Origin: Bryum argenteum
Lineage: Eukaryota > Streptophyta > Bryopsida > Bryales > Bryaceae
Direction of reading: 5' to 3'
DNA: 64,000 bases
NCBI GenBank assembly: GCA_037043015.1
Contig: CM073325.1
Location: 15,603,001 to 15,667,000, forward strand
Shown here: positions 10,788 through 25,044 of the stretch, in pieces
How the letters are laid out: every line of letters begins with the position of its first letter
Position numbering within the stretch: the first letter of the stretch is position 1
Program-made: the position numbers and the translations under genes
The notes under the pieces: generated by a model
The model's database searches: none
What the model saw: only the letters and a program-made list of their open reading frames with translations
Told to the model about the DNA's origin: nothing

Positions 10788-12240
10788 AGTAAATTTGATT
10801 GTAGATTTGAAACAACCTCTGCGGATTCGGAAGGAGTCGCCTGGATTGGCAATGTTGTTGGAGCACAATTGTGCACAGTTCCATTTGATTGAAGGGCAAG
10901 CCATCAGTCTCAAATTACTTGAAGCATACATCTTGACTACTTACTCACAAATAGAAGAAGCAACTTCTTTGAGTTCAAAATCGACCCCGAAAGACCCAAG
11001 CGAGTTTTTTAGCCATGAAAACCAAAAACTATACTTTTTTACCCCTTTGTGCAAGTTTTGGTATGATTCAATATTTTTTGTTTTTTTAAATGTTCAATAT
11101 TCCCAACCGTAAGATTTTTAAATGACTATTTGCACTAAGACCATGTGAAATTTTATCCGATGGATCTTTAACGTCCGTGAGATCGTAACGTTCAAATTTG
11201 ATGTGTCAAGTTATTTTGCAAACTGTGAAGCTTGCTCTTGTAAATTTTGATTTCTGCCCTCCAAAAATTAGTTAGAGCTTGATCGCGGATTTTTTGAAAT
11301 TTTAAGTGGTAGTATCATAAACATTTTTCAATTTGTTTTTTTTTTTTTCAAAATGAGACTAAATTTAAAGCTGAGTGGAGTGCCCTATTTGGGATTTTGG
11401 GCTTGAAAACTCAAAATTCCATTTAAAATTCTTAATTTTGGAATTTGACTTCGGGAATTCCCACACACACACCTTGTGGTATAGCAAACACCTAGTAAAA
11501 ATCTTGGGCAAACATATTGATTCTAACCCTTTCCTCTCGGCTACCCAAAACAACATAAGCTCATTTTGGGTTGCTTGAGCCTTTAAGACAATCATATATA
11601 TGATCAAATGTCTTACGCCTCTACCTCTCCTAAAGTGCTCATACTGTGAACACCCTTCATGTGACTACTACAAATGCATCATCGCTTCATTTTCTGGCAT
11701 TGTGTCTTTGCAGATTCCTCTTTAACTTCTTGTCTAGCCGAGAGCTCTTGTGATGAATGCCTCTAATCTTTCAGCAGAGATTTCTAGTACTCTCGTACTT
11801 AAGCTATCAACCAATTGATAACTAAAATCATAATGGACAATTATTTTTAAACCTATGTACAAATGCATATGCGACGATCAATTTGGAATAGAGAAAGTAC
11901 CTATTTTTTTATACGGTAACGCATGAATTCGGAATTTTGTAAAATGGGCAGAATACCATCAATATAATAAAGTACAAAGTGTTTCATAGGTTGATTGCTT
12001 GATGCAATGAAGTCATACTTTTAGGTGCTCACTCATCTATGTTGTTGTATTTACGTCACCCAAAAGCATAATTTGCTACTAAAAAGAACATTATCTACTA
12101 CTAGTAGGGTGGTATACTATATTTTGGTATACTATATTTAATATTTTAATTGTAGATCTTACTATCAATAATTCTTACATAATCACTATTGATCATAGAG
12201 TCTACGTAATTATCTTAACTATTAGCTTGGTGTGGTTTGG
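10788..12240. other. Dispersed-repeat fragments, no gene seen
   Basis: About 11100-11600 resembles the reverse orientation of the TTAA-ended element family (compare 42510-43102), with the 'aacgtccgtgagatcgtaacgttc' type stretch and the 'accttgtggtatagcaaacacc' type stretch, but clear ends are missing. The rest shows nothing recognisable. Confidence 0.45.
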
Positions 12241-14390
12241 TTTTGTTGGGTTTCTTTAGGTTTGGTTTAATACCGTTCCGTTTTGTTAACAAATGGTTTA
12301 GGCCATATCAAATCATCAGAATATACGCAAATTTAAAAGTTGATTAATTAGAAGTTAATGGATTAATGGTATGAATAAATATGTATAAGTTAAGGCAATT
12401 TTTATAATTCATCTCTTTGCAATGTTCCAGAACCTGTAACAAGTATGATATTGGTTCATAAAAATCGACAAACCAACAAAATTTTTAGATGTGCACAACA
12501 AAAGCACAATGATATAAATTTTTAGAATGAATAAAATTTGCACAGACAAAAGGCAAATATTCATTTTGCACCACTACTCATGCAAAACCAAAATGTCAAT
12601 ATATACACTCTAATATAAGACCGCAACAACCTCTAACACAAACATTAGAGGAAACTTTCAAAAATGATCATGAAAATTACAAAATTGGTCAACACGGTTT
12701 GTAGTTGAGTAATTTGGCTGATTATACAAAACCCAAATGACGAGGACCAATAATTATAGTACACATTTATTCAAAACAGAATGCAAAATTAGTGCACACA
12801 AATGGTTTCCAATTTATGATTCCGCTCCAACCATGAAAAATATTTCAAAATTATATATTTAAATATTATACCATTAATCATGCCAAGAAATAATTTTAAT
12901 TCTCGATTTAAATCAATTAAAAATCAAATTGTTCATATTTCAAAGACTTATACTTTTTCAAGAACAAATCTTGCAAATCAAGAATTCATAAATCTTAAAA
13001 ACTTTTTAAAGAATCTAAAAATTATCAAATTACTACATAGTTATGAGAATATTATTTCACATTATTTCATTTATACAATAATTAACATTAATTAACTATG
13101 TAAATATACTAATTAACTTCTTTACTATTCACAATTCAAAAATGAATCAGTTTTAAGGAAGTTAAGTTTTTTAAACTTCGTTCTTATTATAGATAAAGAG
13201 TGTTAGCTCTTTCTTCCTTATCATTCTTATTTTACAAGAGTGAAAATTTTAAACAATTCATATTTTTTCATTATTATTAACGTGCAGAATATCAAGATGT
13301 ACCTTGAATTAGTTTCAAGTAGGGAAATGGCTTCAATGCCAAGGAGTAGTTAATTTTGAAAGTTATGGAAATGCATGCATTTGTCATTCACACTTCGTAG
13401 GATGGAAACTCTCCCAAGAAATTTTACAACAGGCATTTTCAAAACTTGATTAAGATGCAAAAACTACTAAAGTAAAGCTTAAACTTTGCTCTATTATTCC
13501 ACTCGATTATGAATTTTTTTCCAAATGTATTCAATTACATTCCAAGCTTCCATCAATAAAGTCTCAATTCATACTCTCAAAACTACAAAAAATAATCAAA
13601 TGTGGTTATTATCAACATGTGTTATAATGAATAAATAAATAGAGTTTTGAAATTCATAGGTACAATCATGTGATTTAGGAACAAAATAGGTGAAATATCC
13701 TTTAACGTGACGAAGTTCATGCAAGATGCAGTTGATGGAAATATAAGGATTAATCCACCATCTTCATGCAACAAATATATCTTAAATTAAAAAGAATCAA
13801 ATTGGAGTTAAACTAAAAAATTCATACATTGATTCAAACAAGGTTAGCTACACATCTTACGCTCATATTTTTAATGTTCAAGTTTTTAATTTCCAATCTA
13901 TTTCACAAGCTTCATGTGTCCTACAAGAATTTCAAAAAGTAGATATTATCTCCCTTATCAACAACTTATTTGAAAATATTACAACATTTGAACAATGTGC
14001 AAAAATGTTTGTGTAATTCAATACATGCAAGAATTATGGTTGGTGAGGTAAAAGTTAATCTACACTAATCATTGACTAATGGGATAATCATTCCACTATA
14101 ATTACAAGATTTATCAAATTAACAATTTTACTTCATACAAAAAGTCAAAAAATTAACTCCCCTGCAACTTCAATTGGATTTTCAAACACATGTATAAACC
14201 ATAGAATGTCAAAAAAAGATAAAAATAGAATTTGGATCGTATTTTATAAAAGAATAAAGAATTAAGAGCAACTATTAGAACTAGGTTTCCATCAATACCT
14301 CAAATGTTTACACTTGTGCAAGTGATTTTGGAGTACTAATTAATCCTACAGTTACCTAGAAAATTTTATAAGAAGTTTTTACTTTCACAG
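12241..14390. other. Very AT-rich stretch, left part of a decayed element
   Basis: Base composition is markedly more AT-rich than the flanks. Reading frames without long interruptions occur (for example plus strand at about 13786-14010), but I recognise no domain. It may be the upstream part of the hAT remnant that follows, or older unrelated DNA. Confidence 0.35.
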
Positions 14391-14402
14391 TAGGTTTCAC
14401 AA

Positions 14403-15800
14403 TTGTTTTATAAAAATGTTTCAAAGGCTGCCGAGCTTTATGATTCTAGAGCTTTAAGTAATCAAAATATTGTTCTACAACAATCAAATATTCATAATTT
14501 TTTTAAAGTAATTAATACTACAGACACTGAAACAATTGTTTATCATGTTGCTCCGGTAGCTGTGAGTAACACACGTAAAATCAACAAACATACAACAAAA
14601 GTTGTCAGCAACAAAGAATCTAAAGAACATGATTGAACTTCACAAAAGACTTATTCATGCACAGAAAATGAAAGTGACAGAATCTTCTCAAGACCTTTTC
14701 TGCATAAACTAAAGCAAATTAATCCTGAAGGTGACAACCAAACTTTTGATAAGGCAATGACAGTATATTATTGTGCATATATAGCCAAGGATACAACTAA
14801 AGTACAGAGTGATCAATCTGCAAGAATTAAAATCAGTGACGATGAAAAAAAGAATTCTACTGCTGAAATTACCAAAATCTCAAAAAATAGAATCTTTCAA
14901 ACAAAAATGAAAAAGATAAAAGGAGTTTCAAACTTCAAAGAACTGAACATGGTTAAAATAACTCTTTAAGCACATATTTCTCATACAAAATTTAATAAAC
15001 TGAATACTTATACTGCTATTTACACGGAAAAGAGAAAGTTAAATGCTTCAATGTGCATCAAGAGCACAATATTACTGCAACAACAGTACAATAGAAAAAT
15101 AAAAAATTACACTTCAGCGAAGGTGCTAATAAGCAACATAGAACAAAAGCAATAATGTAATTAATGATGTTGCAAAGCAAGGAAAAACAATCCATCTATA
15201 TATTGATAAGCTGACATTATTGAAAAGCATTCGATCATAGAAAATATCAACTCAAACTTCGGAATAACAATTACAGAACAAAAATGTCTTTTTTTACAAA
15301 GCGTTGCATAACAACGAAAATGTTCGACAAAAAAATTATGAAAAGTAGACTTTGAAGATTTTTCAGACCCTCATGATGGCGGTAAAGATATGCGGTCGAA
15401 TATCTGTTCAATTTGATTTTGATGAGGCTTCTACCATGGTTGTAAAAAATAATAATGTGACAACCATATTAAAAAACGTAAGTCTCGTTATGACCTCTAC
15501 TCATTGCATTGCCTATAAAACTAACTAAGTTGCTTTAGAAGCTTTTTATACATCTATTATGTAAAAAATTGTGCAATGAAACTAACACATAAATACTTAA
15601 TTTAGGTTCAGATTTTAAAAAATGAAATAAAAGAAAATATGCTCTACAATTATTGCAAAAAAACTTAAAGATACACAAAAAACTCTTGGAAGGTATCTTA
15701 AGATAAGATGATTATCAAGATCAAATAAATTTCAACGTTATGTAATTCTTAGGAATGAGTGTTTTTATGTTTGTGATAAGAGTGATGTCTTAAATATGAG
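14403..15800 (+). pseudogene. Decayed hAT-type transposase (DUF4371-like)
   Basis: The clearest part is 15373-15562, which reads in one frame FDFDEASTMVVKNNNVTTIL, then a stretch ending TSTHCIAYKTN and, after one stop, VALEAF. This pattern (DGAS-MVGK-NGV ... HCIAH--NL-AL) is characteristic of hAT transposases of the DUF4371 / zinc-finger-862 group. Further downstream, about 15680-15740, a possible 'LSR' block follows. Upstream, 14403-14969 is a single frame of 189 codons broken by one TGA at 14634-14636 and containing TFDKAMTVYYCAYIAKD, which could be the N-terminal part of the same protein. Several stops and frame changes make it non-functional. I cannot define terminal repeats. The core identity is likely; the extent is inference. 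Confidence 0.55.
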
Positions 15801-16923
15801 CATATATAAAAAATTTCAAAATTTCAAAATAATAATAATAATAAATAATAATAAAATATTTTATCTTAGCTTTTTGAACTTCATTTACTTGATTGTTGGT
15901 ATATGTAGAAGATCATGAGACTTTACAATTTCACTGTTGAAATTTGCCTTTGCATATATATGATATAAGTTCTTTAGTCTCTTAGCCATTGTGATATTTT
16001 AGTATGAAATTATAATAAATTTCTTACGGCATCTCTAATCTTAGAATTAAGAAGTTAAGCAAGTATGTAGAACTAGATAATAATGTAGACATGTCTTGTA
16101 CGCAACTATACAATCCACCAAAACCTTGTAATTAATTCCAGTGTCTCTGCAATTATGTAAAAGACAATTAATTGTTTAATTTAGAGTTGAGTGTTTTACC
16201 GTGTGTCTTGCGCAATTAGCTTTTAATGTTTATGTTTATGTGTATGGCTTGATTGTTTTGATTTTTTGCATTTAACTTCGTGGTCGTAGTTGTGAGTTAC
16301 AGTCATTCATGAAAATTCTTCAAGATGAAGTGCTGTGGAGGACCATCATTCATCCATAGAGATCTTAGATTGGGGCTATCGAGCCTTAAGTTTAGGGGAA
16401 ATCGCCTCTTTGGCGGCTTCATCATTTGTACTTAATAGCTTGTTTTCAAGCTCTAATCAATCAATTCCTCTTTTTGTTTGTATCTTGATTTCTCATGATT
16501 GTTTACATTTTTTTCTTTTTGAATGTTTAGTTGATACGAGAAAGAAGGCCGTCGACCTCTTTCTATGTTGTATTGAAATCTCTTTTTATGATAGCAGTGA
16601 TTGTTTTCAATCTGTGGTATGTTCTCTTATACCTCTCATTTTCTCCAATCAGTCTCTTAGTTTGTGTCCAAACATATTAAGATTTGGAATGATGATAGAT
16701 TACTTTAGTAGCTTTCTATTAATATATGGCTTGTCCAATTCCAAGTTGTAAGAAGGGAGAAATGACCACCCAAAATCAGGGATGTTGAAGGAGTGTTCTA
16801 CCACCGGTCAAGAAAAAGGGCCTCACTCTATTAGCAATCAGTCCTACACTTCTTATCATATGAATTTAAGATTTTGAGAGTAAATCCTTCACATTCTCAT
16901 TCCTTTTCTTTATCTCTTTATCT

Positions 16924-16968
<45 letters not shown>

Positions 16969-18990
16969 CCCTCCGTATAATCTTGTTTTGTTACACCCTT
17001 TGTGACTTAAGGCCACCTTCATGGAGGTTTTTTGACTAACAGCTTCCAAGTAAATCGTACAACATTTGCAAATTAATTGATTCACAAAGAAAAATAGTTT
17101 TATGATATAATTATATTATAAACCAAAATATCCTGAAAACACTTTTCAAAATGGCTACAGAGTTGAATTTTCTTTGTTAATTTACAATAGATTTCTATAG
17201 TGTCATTCACCGGATAAAAAGTCGTGCTTTTGGTATCATGTCAACAAACAAAGATTGAGCCAATATAAAATGATGCAATTTCTGATGTGTATAATGAAGC
17301 GTCTATTACTAATTTATGTATAGTAAACCAAACATGTAGAATTTTATACCAAATCCTCAATTATAGGGCATAAAGTCTGGATTTTGTCAAGTTGAAGTAA
17401 TTTTTAATTCACTACTACTCTTTAACATTATTCTCGAGCAACGTCAAACTAAAAGTAAAAGAAACTGCAAAGTCTCCAGTGATTAGATTTGACTTCATGT
17501 AATGAGGGAGCTCGGAAAAGTATCGATTAGGATATCAAGGTCTTCGTAAGTTTGTTTCAGTAAGCAAAAGAGCAAGTTGGCTACTTCGATAACAGCGGCC
17601 ATCTTTTGTGACTACCACCTTCAGACACACAATAATCACCAGAACCTTAGATGACTGCACTTAGGGCTTCCTTAATAAAATCTCTTCTATGTTTGTATTG
17701 ATATGGTATCTAAATCAAGAATAAAAATTTCACATGACCTTATCAAACAATCGGTAGACATACTCACACACTTGGAATGACTGTAGCAATTCCATTAGCT
17801 GATCATAGTCTCAGACGCTTTCAATTCATCAAAGAGTGAAATATAAAATAATCAAGACCAATCTCTCCCTCATTAAAACAATATGCAAGCTAAAAGTCAT
17901 TTCAAACCATTTCGTGTCTATGACAAAGATGAAATTTATTAGACATCTAGAGGTATGAAACTATAACACATAATTGATGGTTGGAAATAGGTAGAATAAT
18001 CATGAAAACTCTGTAGGGATCTTTGTAACCGTTGGAAGGTTGATAAAGTAAACAAAAATTGCATCATATTACTTCGGAAGTGACGAGCTAGGGTATGAAA
18101 CATAGTTTTTCGTGTCATGCTCATCGCACCCTGTGACCTTGCTATTTATGGAAATTAAATTCAGCGTACAAATGACCAAAGATTTGCAACCACAAACTAG
18201 TTTCAGTTTGTTATTTTGATATTTTTGGATCTAATTCTTTAAGTTCTAATATCAAGAAGTTTGTTTGCTATGACATGTGGGACAAATTTGCTCACTTGTG
18301 TACGTTTGGGAAGTTGATCTCATGCAATGCAAGATTGACAAGAAAGAAATGTTAGAATCTTGGTTCTGAGCATGGACGCAATTCTCTCTTCGCAATTGAT
18401 CAGATCAAAGGCGAGGTGAGCAAGTCAAAGTTGAAGATACGAAAAGAAATAAAAACAACGATTAGGTATAGGTGGCAATCTATGGCGATGGAGAGCAGGA
18501 GTAGCAAGGCGCTAACAAAAGTAGCAAGCGAAGCCCAAACAATACTTATTTACTCCACAATGTCGTAACTACTATTTAGGGCTTCACTGCATTTATGTCT
18601 GTGACCTCACAAGTCACGACAATACTATAATTTAATACCCTAGTTGAGAACCTCTGAAAATCGTAGGGTATCTAATGTATGTCTCGGGTGTAAGCGAAAC
18701 TTTGAAATCCCAGACCGGCCAAGATATGACATCTTTTAAATTTTGCGTTCTACATATCCGGTGTTTTTTTTGTTACATCAATTGATTTTCGACGAATTAG
18801 GGCCTTGTTGAGTGAGTCCTATGAAGTGTCAACAAAGCGCTTTGATCGTCCGGCAAGTTCAGTACTTGAGTAAAAATCCTTGTCATTTTAGGGGAAATTA
18901 TTCCATTTACGATCATTTTTTCATTTGTAAAATGTTCAAGGTAAGAGATCTTGTACTTCTGCTTCGTCTTAGGAGCTGATATAGTTTAAT
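15801..18990. other. AT-rich intergenic stretch, no gene recognised
   Basis: It contains a trinucleotide AAT run near 15827-15855, a 138-codon frame at 16335-16751 with no recognisable product, and a long T run at 16929-16968. Nothing else is identifiable. Confidence 0.45.
16929..16968. repeat. Poly(T) tract, about 40 bp
   Basis: An uninterrupted T run; it could be the reverse-strand poly(A) tail of a retroposon, but I see no matching element beside it. Confidence 0.8.
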
Positions 18991-20776
18991 TTGAAAGGGC
19001 AACAAGTTGTGTTTGTTCAAGGCGACGAGGTTTTAAAGAAGCTCATAACTATAGAATCGAAAATTGTGGGTTTTATGTTGCATGTAAAGTGCAGTATGCA
19101 TTCAGATCATGGTCATGTCTTTGAGATATATGTTGCTCCAAGCGACTTAAATTCACCTTGTGGTTTGTCTCGATTGAATAGCTGGAAAGAAATAAAAACT
19201 AGTATACGACCATCTTTCAGTGTTCAAGGTCAAGTACCAAAATATAGGCAACAACTGATGTCGAGAGTGGAAGGAGAGAAGTAGACATTTATAAGAAGAA
19301 GACACAACACACATCTAGATGCAGCCCTAGATTTTTATTGAGTATCATGTTGAGATGTTTGATTTTGATGTGCAGATGTCTGATTTTGATCTTGAGATGT
19401 CTGATTTTGATGTTGAGATGACACCATGTTTGATCTAAATTTGTATGTTTTGTGTTTTTGAAGCAAAATGGTTTTTACATCCCAAGCGATCATAGCTAAA
19501 GTATGAAGGTTGTCTCAACTTTCAACGTTACCTCTCCATCTTGGAGCATCTTCACACACAACTGAAATTGTACCTTTATGCACTGTAGAGCATAGAGCTG
19601 CAGTCGTGACTGCCGAAATTCTTGTAGTTGTTAGACAACTTCCAGGTTCTCCTCCAATGATTGTTGAACTTGCATCACAAATTGTTGAAACCGTTGCTCA
19701 TGCTCCAACAATCTGTAAAGAAGGCCCGTGCAACAGCTGCTCCCTGAACCCTAGCTATGAAAAGTGAAGAAGACTCGTACACCTAAAGGCGAAGCTCCAG
19801 CAACATCTTTAGATTTTGGTGTGACCATAGCTGTAGAGTCAGCTGATATTCCTTTGCATTTGCTAGGAAAGGTTGAGCAGTGCATTTCTGATATGTGTGC
19901 TGTTGAGAGAGGAGGTGCTCTTATAAAATTGCACTTCCAAATGGTTATCAGAATCATATTCAGCAAAGTTCAAGTTGTGAGTAAGCTCATTAAGAAGTAT
20001 TCGGGTTGAGATAACCGATTATCGGCCCTACCTCGGCATCATGTAACATCTAAGCTGCTAGGGGGAACTAGTCTTCAGACATTTCAGTTTGTCCATTTAA
20101 ACATATTCGACGATATGACACATGAGGATATCTGTGAGTATGTTAAGTATGGCACACCCCATGCGAATAACCATGTATATATCATAGACCTCAACATCAT
20201 TGAGAAGATTGTAATGTGGAATCGCTACAAGGGAAAGAAGGTGCTTTGATCTACTCTTGCTGGTGTACTACTCCGAATGCTTTGCATCAGAATGTATATT
20301 GCTTCAGGCGCATGAGAGTACCGGTTCGAAACAGTGGTATGGACTTCAATAGGAGTCATGCACTTTGGAAATACTATCATGTTATGCATATCCTTCAGAT
20401 GGATGACATTTGCCAAATTATTGTTCATGATATTAACCCAAGCTCGTCGCTCTGAGAGATACGAAGGCTCGTGCTCGCTGCGGACTTGAATGAAGCACGC
20501 AAGGGTGCTGCCCACATTCCTACTCACAATGAGGTGTTAGGCGATATCATTACGATTGACTATAGTCAGAAGGTGCAACGAGCACTGGAGCACGCCGAGG
20601 CGGTTCCATCGGAGCACGGTAAAGAGGTCCCGTCGGAGCATGTAAAGGAGGTCCCCGAGATTGGCTCAGACTACATTTCCTTCATTTGCACGATTGTGAC
20701 AATGATCATGGATTCTAGTTTAAGCTTTACACTTTCTTTCTCACATTTTCATGTCTTTTTCTCTTTTTATAATTAA
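18991..20776 (+). pseudogene. Broken coding sequence of unknown identity
   Basis: Several consecutive plus-strand frames have protein-like composition but are split by stops and frame changes: 18991-19284 (97 codons), 19510-19767, 19764-20009, a frame without an ATG at about 20011-20250 that includes FQFVHLNIFDDMTHEDICEY and NNHVYIIDLNIIEK, then 20216-20455 and 20471-20776. The last carries a short repeat (AVPSEHGKEVPSEHVKEVP). I recognise no domain. Its position just outside the Mutator-like element suggests captured or older mobile DNA, but a decayed host gene is equally possible. Confidence 0.35.
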
Positions 20777-21073
20777 GAATTCACTATTTTTTGAGTTTTT
20801 TTGAAATTTTCCTTCATTTTACGATAATTTTACTTCTATTTACAATGTGCCATACGACACGTCCTCAAGGGGGTCATGTGGCAAGAAAGACCCTAGAATG
20901 ATCAATTAATGTAAAACATAATGAAAATAGCTTGTGACAAAAATTCGGTAACCCTCTTGCTCCCTGTTTGTAGATATCATGAGCAGATATTTCATGAGAT
21001 GATAGTCTTCGATCCTGCACTTAATTCTCCACGACCATGCAAAATGATGCTTCACGATTCACATAATAGCCCA

Positions 21074-21327
21074 AGTGTCCACCTCCGGCTCTAATGGCGC
21101 ATGGTCGGGGTGCCGGCGCCTGCCCCAGCGGCAACCTGAAAGAGCTGGGACGGCAGGCTCTGGCCCACCTTGGGCAGCCTTGCCACGCCCGCCCGAAGGC
21201 ACAGCCTGCCCAAAGGCACAACCCGCCTCTTACCCGGACTAAGACCCGCCCTTGAAACCATGCTAATGTACTTAGTGAGGAAAATTCAGCAGAATTGAAA
21301 TTCGACTGGGAGTTATCAGGAATGTGA
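21074..21327. repeat. Left terminal inverted repeat of the MULE
   Basis: Matches the inverse of 25179-25440 with many substitutions. Shared landmarks include GGCAACCTGAAAGAGC near 21131 and ACCATGCTAATGTACT near 21258. Confidence 0.75.
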
Positions 21328-21546
21328 GCACAAGTGCTACATTTTTCGCGACCGCTTGTGCGTGCATTTTACATAAGCCCTCCAACGATACATATATGAA
21401 ACACTCAATATGTACCCAATTCCAAATGACTATAAATTATTGATATTAACTTTATATCTTATATACTTTGAGTATTTATTCGAGGTAGATACGTAGAGAC
21501 AAATTATAACACAATTTGAAACACAGTAATTGAAGGAATTGTATGT

Positions 21547-24500
21547 TCAATTACATTCCAAACTCAAAACATTCTCACAATTCTTACATAAGACATGTTC
21601 ATCTCCTTTCTCTAGTACCGTGTAAACTAAACATTTGTCACAATGTACTTTAGATATTCTAGGAAATACAGTCCTTTTTTGCCTAGAATGATCTACCACC
21701 ACATGATTTGAACGTATAGAAAAGGATTGTGAAAAACTTTTGTGAATATTTTCTTCTACTACACGTTTCTTCCCGTGTCTCATTCTTGTGCGCTTAGCAT
21801 GCTCTTGAATGGAGGCTATAGATCCGCGTGTTGGAAGTTCAATTGTTGAAGGTCTTTCAAAGGTAAGTGGCTCTGAAAGAGATGTTAAGAACTTCCGCAC
21901 AAACTTTTTTCTATGTATCACCTCTTCTTCACTATAGGTTTGAAGTGAAGACTTCAACTCCTGAATTCTAGTCTCGGCTTCCACTAACTTATCGAACAAT
22001 CCCCCATGATGATCTATGTCTTCAACAACCTCCGTAATATTGTCAACAATTGGAACATCCATTTGTATATGAGAAAATGATTACACATTGTCTACATACT
22101 TTATGGTTGGCAAACTTGAAGATGAAGGAAGAGTGAAATATTCTTTCACAATTTCTTGCACTCTCAATATATGCTTACAAGTAAACACAATACTTGGGCA
22201 CTCACATAAATAAGTGTTTAACAAAACACTATACTTTGTGTTGGGCGAACTTTCACTCAATACATAGAATAACTTAAGCTCCAAATCCACAACCTCCAAG
22301 ACTTCACTTGGATTTAATTGGTACGCTTTAAATATGTGTTCCCCTCCTTACAAGCGTCGTCGATGCTCCTTATCATTGCCTCTCCTAGAATACCTTTTAG
22401 AGTCACCTATACATTACATCAAATTTAATTAAAACCAATTGCAATTAAAATACAAATTTCAAAATAATAAAGACATATAATCAAAACATACAATGTTTCA
22501 TTTAGAATAACTTACTTATAAATTGAATCATTTCGAAATGATCAACCAAAGTGGGCCCCCAACACGGCTTCCATCTTCGGCGCTTCCAACAATTGCGATT
22601 ATAAGATCTCTTAAAGATCGATTCATCTTGGCTTGGAGTAAGGTATAGTTACTTAATTCACTCCCAATGGCGTTCAATATGGTTAGTAGTATCCATACCA
22701 TCATATGTGAAAAGCCGGCGAAATCGTGGCTACAAACTCTTCGACTTGTCCATCCAGCCTCCAAATACTATGCAACACTAGGAATATGCTGGAAATCCTC
22801 ATAGAGCTTTTGAAGATTTCCTTCAAAATGCTCTTCTTTTGCACAATGCATCAATACATGCAAAACAATCCAAAGTTTGTTTTTCTCGTTTAGGGGAACA
22901 CGAGTTAGGAGATTCTCACTCCAAGCCTTCATCACATGGAAATGACATAACAAAACTTTGTCAGCCACTTGTACATTTTCTTCATCACTAGTGCTTCAAC
23001 AATGTTCGTCACTTCCAATCACGGTGTTTGTAGAATCCAAGGAGGTTTTGTCCTTGTCTATAATGATAGTGGAAGGTCGTATCATTCTCAAGGATGCAAA
23101 AACTGCCGTCAATGCCAACTCCAATCCAATTCCTTGGAGATCTTGTTTTTTTGTCTTTTGTGCACAACATGTAGAAAACGGGGACTCCTTTCACATCTTG
23201 GTTTGGCACAACAGTAGCATACATTGGTAAGTCATACTGATTAGTCTTGAAAGTAGAGTCAAGAGTCCACAAGTTACCATGTGACAATCTGCTTACAACA
23301 TCTCTCATCCAGTCATTTTGAATGACTACAACAAACGGCAGCTTTCTGACATCCTTTGGTGCATAAGGTTGATAAAAAATAACCTTTTCTTAAATTTGTA
23401 ACCTCAAAATCTCCACTTAAGCAGCATCCCAGTCATTTTTGCGTACAGTATTTACAAAATACGCACCATCGGTTTAGTCATACGTTCAAAAGTTAATTAA
23501 TGGTACACAATCAAAATACAAAACACAAAAGTATTGAATAATTGGATAAAAACTTATCATTTATTCTCATAGAATACATGAGCTGAACGATCTCCTTTGG
23601 TATATAATGAAAAAACGGTAAGTATCACGCTCTAAGTCTCCAACCATAGCTTTGTATTTTTTTTGCATCACGTTTGGATGCAAGAGAGATTGTAGATGTT
23701 GAAACAATCCTTTTCAAATTTTCTTTGGCCGTGGTTATAACACTAAGGTGCACATGTAGGAATAAAATGTCACTTTGGGAACCTAGTATATGGCGACTAT
23801 GTTTTGTACGCACGGAAATAGTGCACTTTCTCCCTTTGGATGCTCTAATACTTTTGTTATCCACAATAGCCTCTATAGTTTTCAATTGAAAAGTACAATT
23901 TCGTAACCTACTCTTACTCTCTTGTCTACTAACCCTAGTTTCAGAGGGTCTTACAGCGGGTGCCTTCGCATGAGGCCGGTTATTCTTTTCACTCCTATGA
24001 CAATGATAGTACTTAACAATGTGATATTGGTATCAAAAAGTTCCACACAACCTACATTAAACAACATGTTTCACGCATATTTTGTCAAAAGTGATATCTA
24101 GAAGGTAATGAAGAACATTGTGAATCTCATCTTATCACTTAAAATCCTTGCAAGTGGGGCAAGATTCCATACAACTTTCTACAAACTTAGTGTTGATCCC
24201 TCCTACTCTAAAATCCGTGCTCCATTGTGCACGAATTACTTCAAGAGTAGAAGACATGCTCAAGTGTTTGCGATGAACATCAACATGAAATTTCTCTATA
24301 ATTGAGCACCAATATTCGATAGGAGGAATTTGTCTTCCTTTGAGATCTTCTTTCAAGGAAAACAAACCAATATTGTCATTCACACTAATCAATTTCACAC
24401 TATCTTGAAGTTTCCTCCATCAATTAGTAGTGTGAGGCACATCATTTACATCTATAGGACGGCCATGACTCTTGGGAAGAGCGCAAAAACTAGGACCTAC

Positions 24501-24914
24501 ACCACGAATTTCCTCAAATGTGGGTGACACTTCTTTTCTTAAACAGTCAATCATAACGTTTATACTTCCGAGAGTGAAGCGAAGATACTTAGGGAAAGTC
24601 TTGATAGGCACATGTTCAAAAGAAGGAAGAAAAGACTCATCTAATGCAAAGTCCATGTTGTCACTTGAAGAATGTGGAAGCTTCTCACGAACACCCTCCA
24701 TCTCCTTGTGCACTTCATCATCACCATCATGTTTGGATTTGTAATCCGAAATGTTGAAGTAAGTCTCACCAATTGTTGAAGTGGATTCTAAGTTACTATT
24801 ACTTCCATAAGAACCTCCAAGAATCTCCTCCACACTTACAACATACTCTAATTCTTCTTCAAAATCCAAAGGATAGAAGTAATCATCTTCTTGCAAAGAA
24901 CTACCTTCCTCCAT
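21547..24914 (-). pseudogene. Broken MULE transposase
   Basis: Minus-strand pieces in order: 24914-24420 (acidic N-terminal part), 24398-24135, 23885-23625, 23308-23009 (LWTLDSTFKTNQYDLPMYAT, the MULE transposase core with its first Asp), 22968-22768 (LLCHFHVMKAWSENLL, the MULE CHxH/KAW region), 22764-22528, 22299-22081 (CECPSIVFTCKHILRVQ, a SWIM zinc finger CxC-x6-CxH), and 22062-21547 (C-terminal part with CDKC and CKNC pairs). Stops and frame changes separate the pieces. A working transposase would cut and paste the element; this copy cannot. Confidence 0.75.
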
Positions 24915-25044
24915 GGATTCTAAATCCTACATAACTAAACTTGATTGAACGAGACTAATGTGAGAATTTGGAGTACAAACCCTAAAAAAACTAAATAAGT
25001 TGTAAAACAAAAAAAGAAAGGAGATGGAGGTGCTTTGATGGGAG

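Noticed and set aside
15341..15410. Phrase DFSDPHDGGKD that recalled an animal transposon-type motif
   Set aside because: It is in a different frame from the hAT core that begins a few bases on, and the frame around it is interrupted; probably coincidence.
20321..20345. GGTTCGAAAC, like a tRNA B box
   Set aside because: No matching A box, anticodon arm or acceptor stem is found around it.
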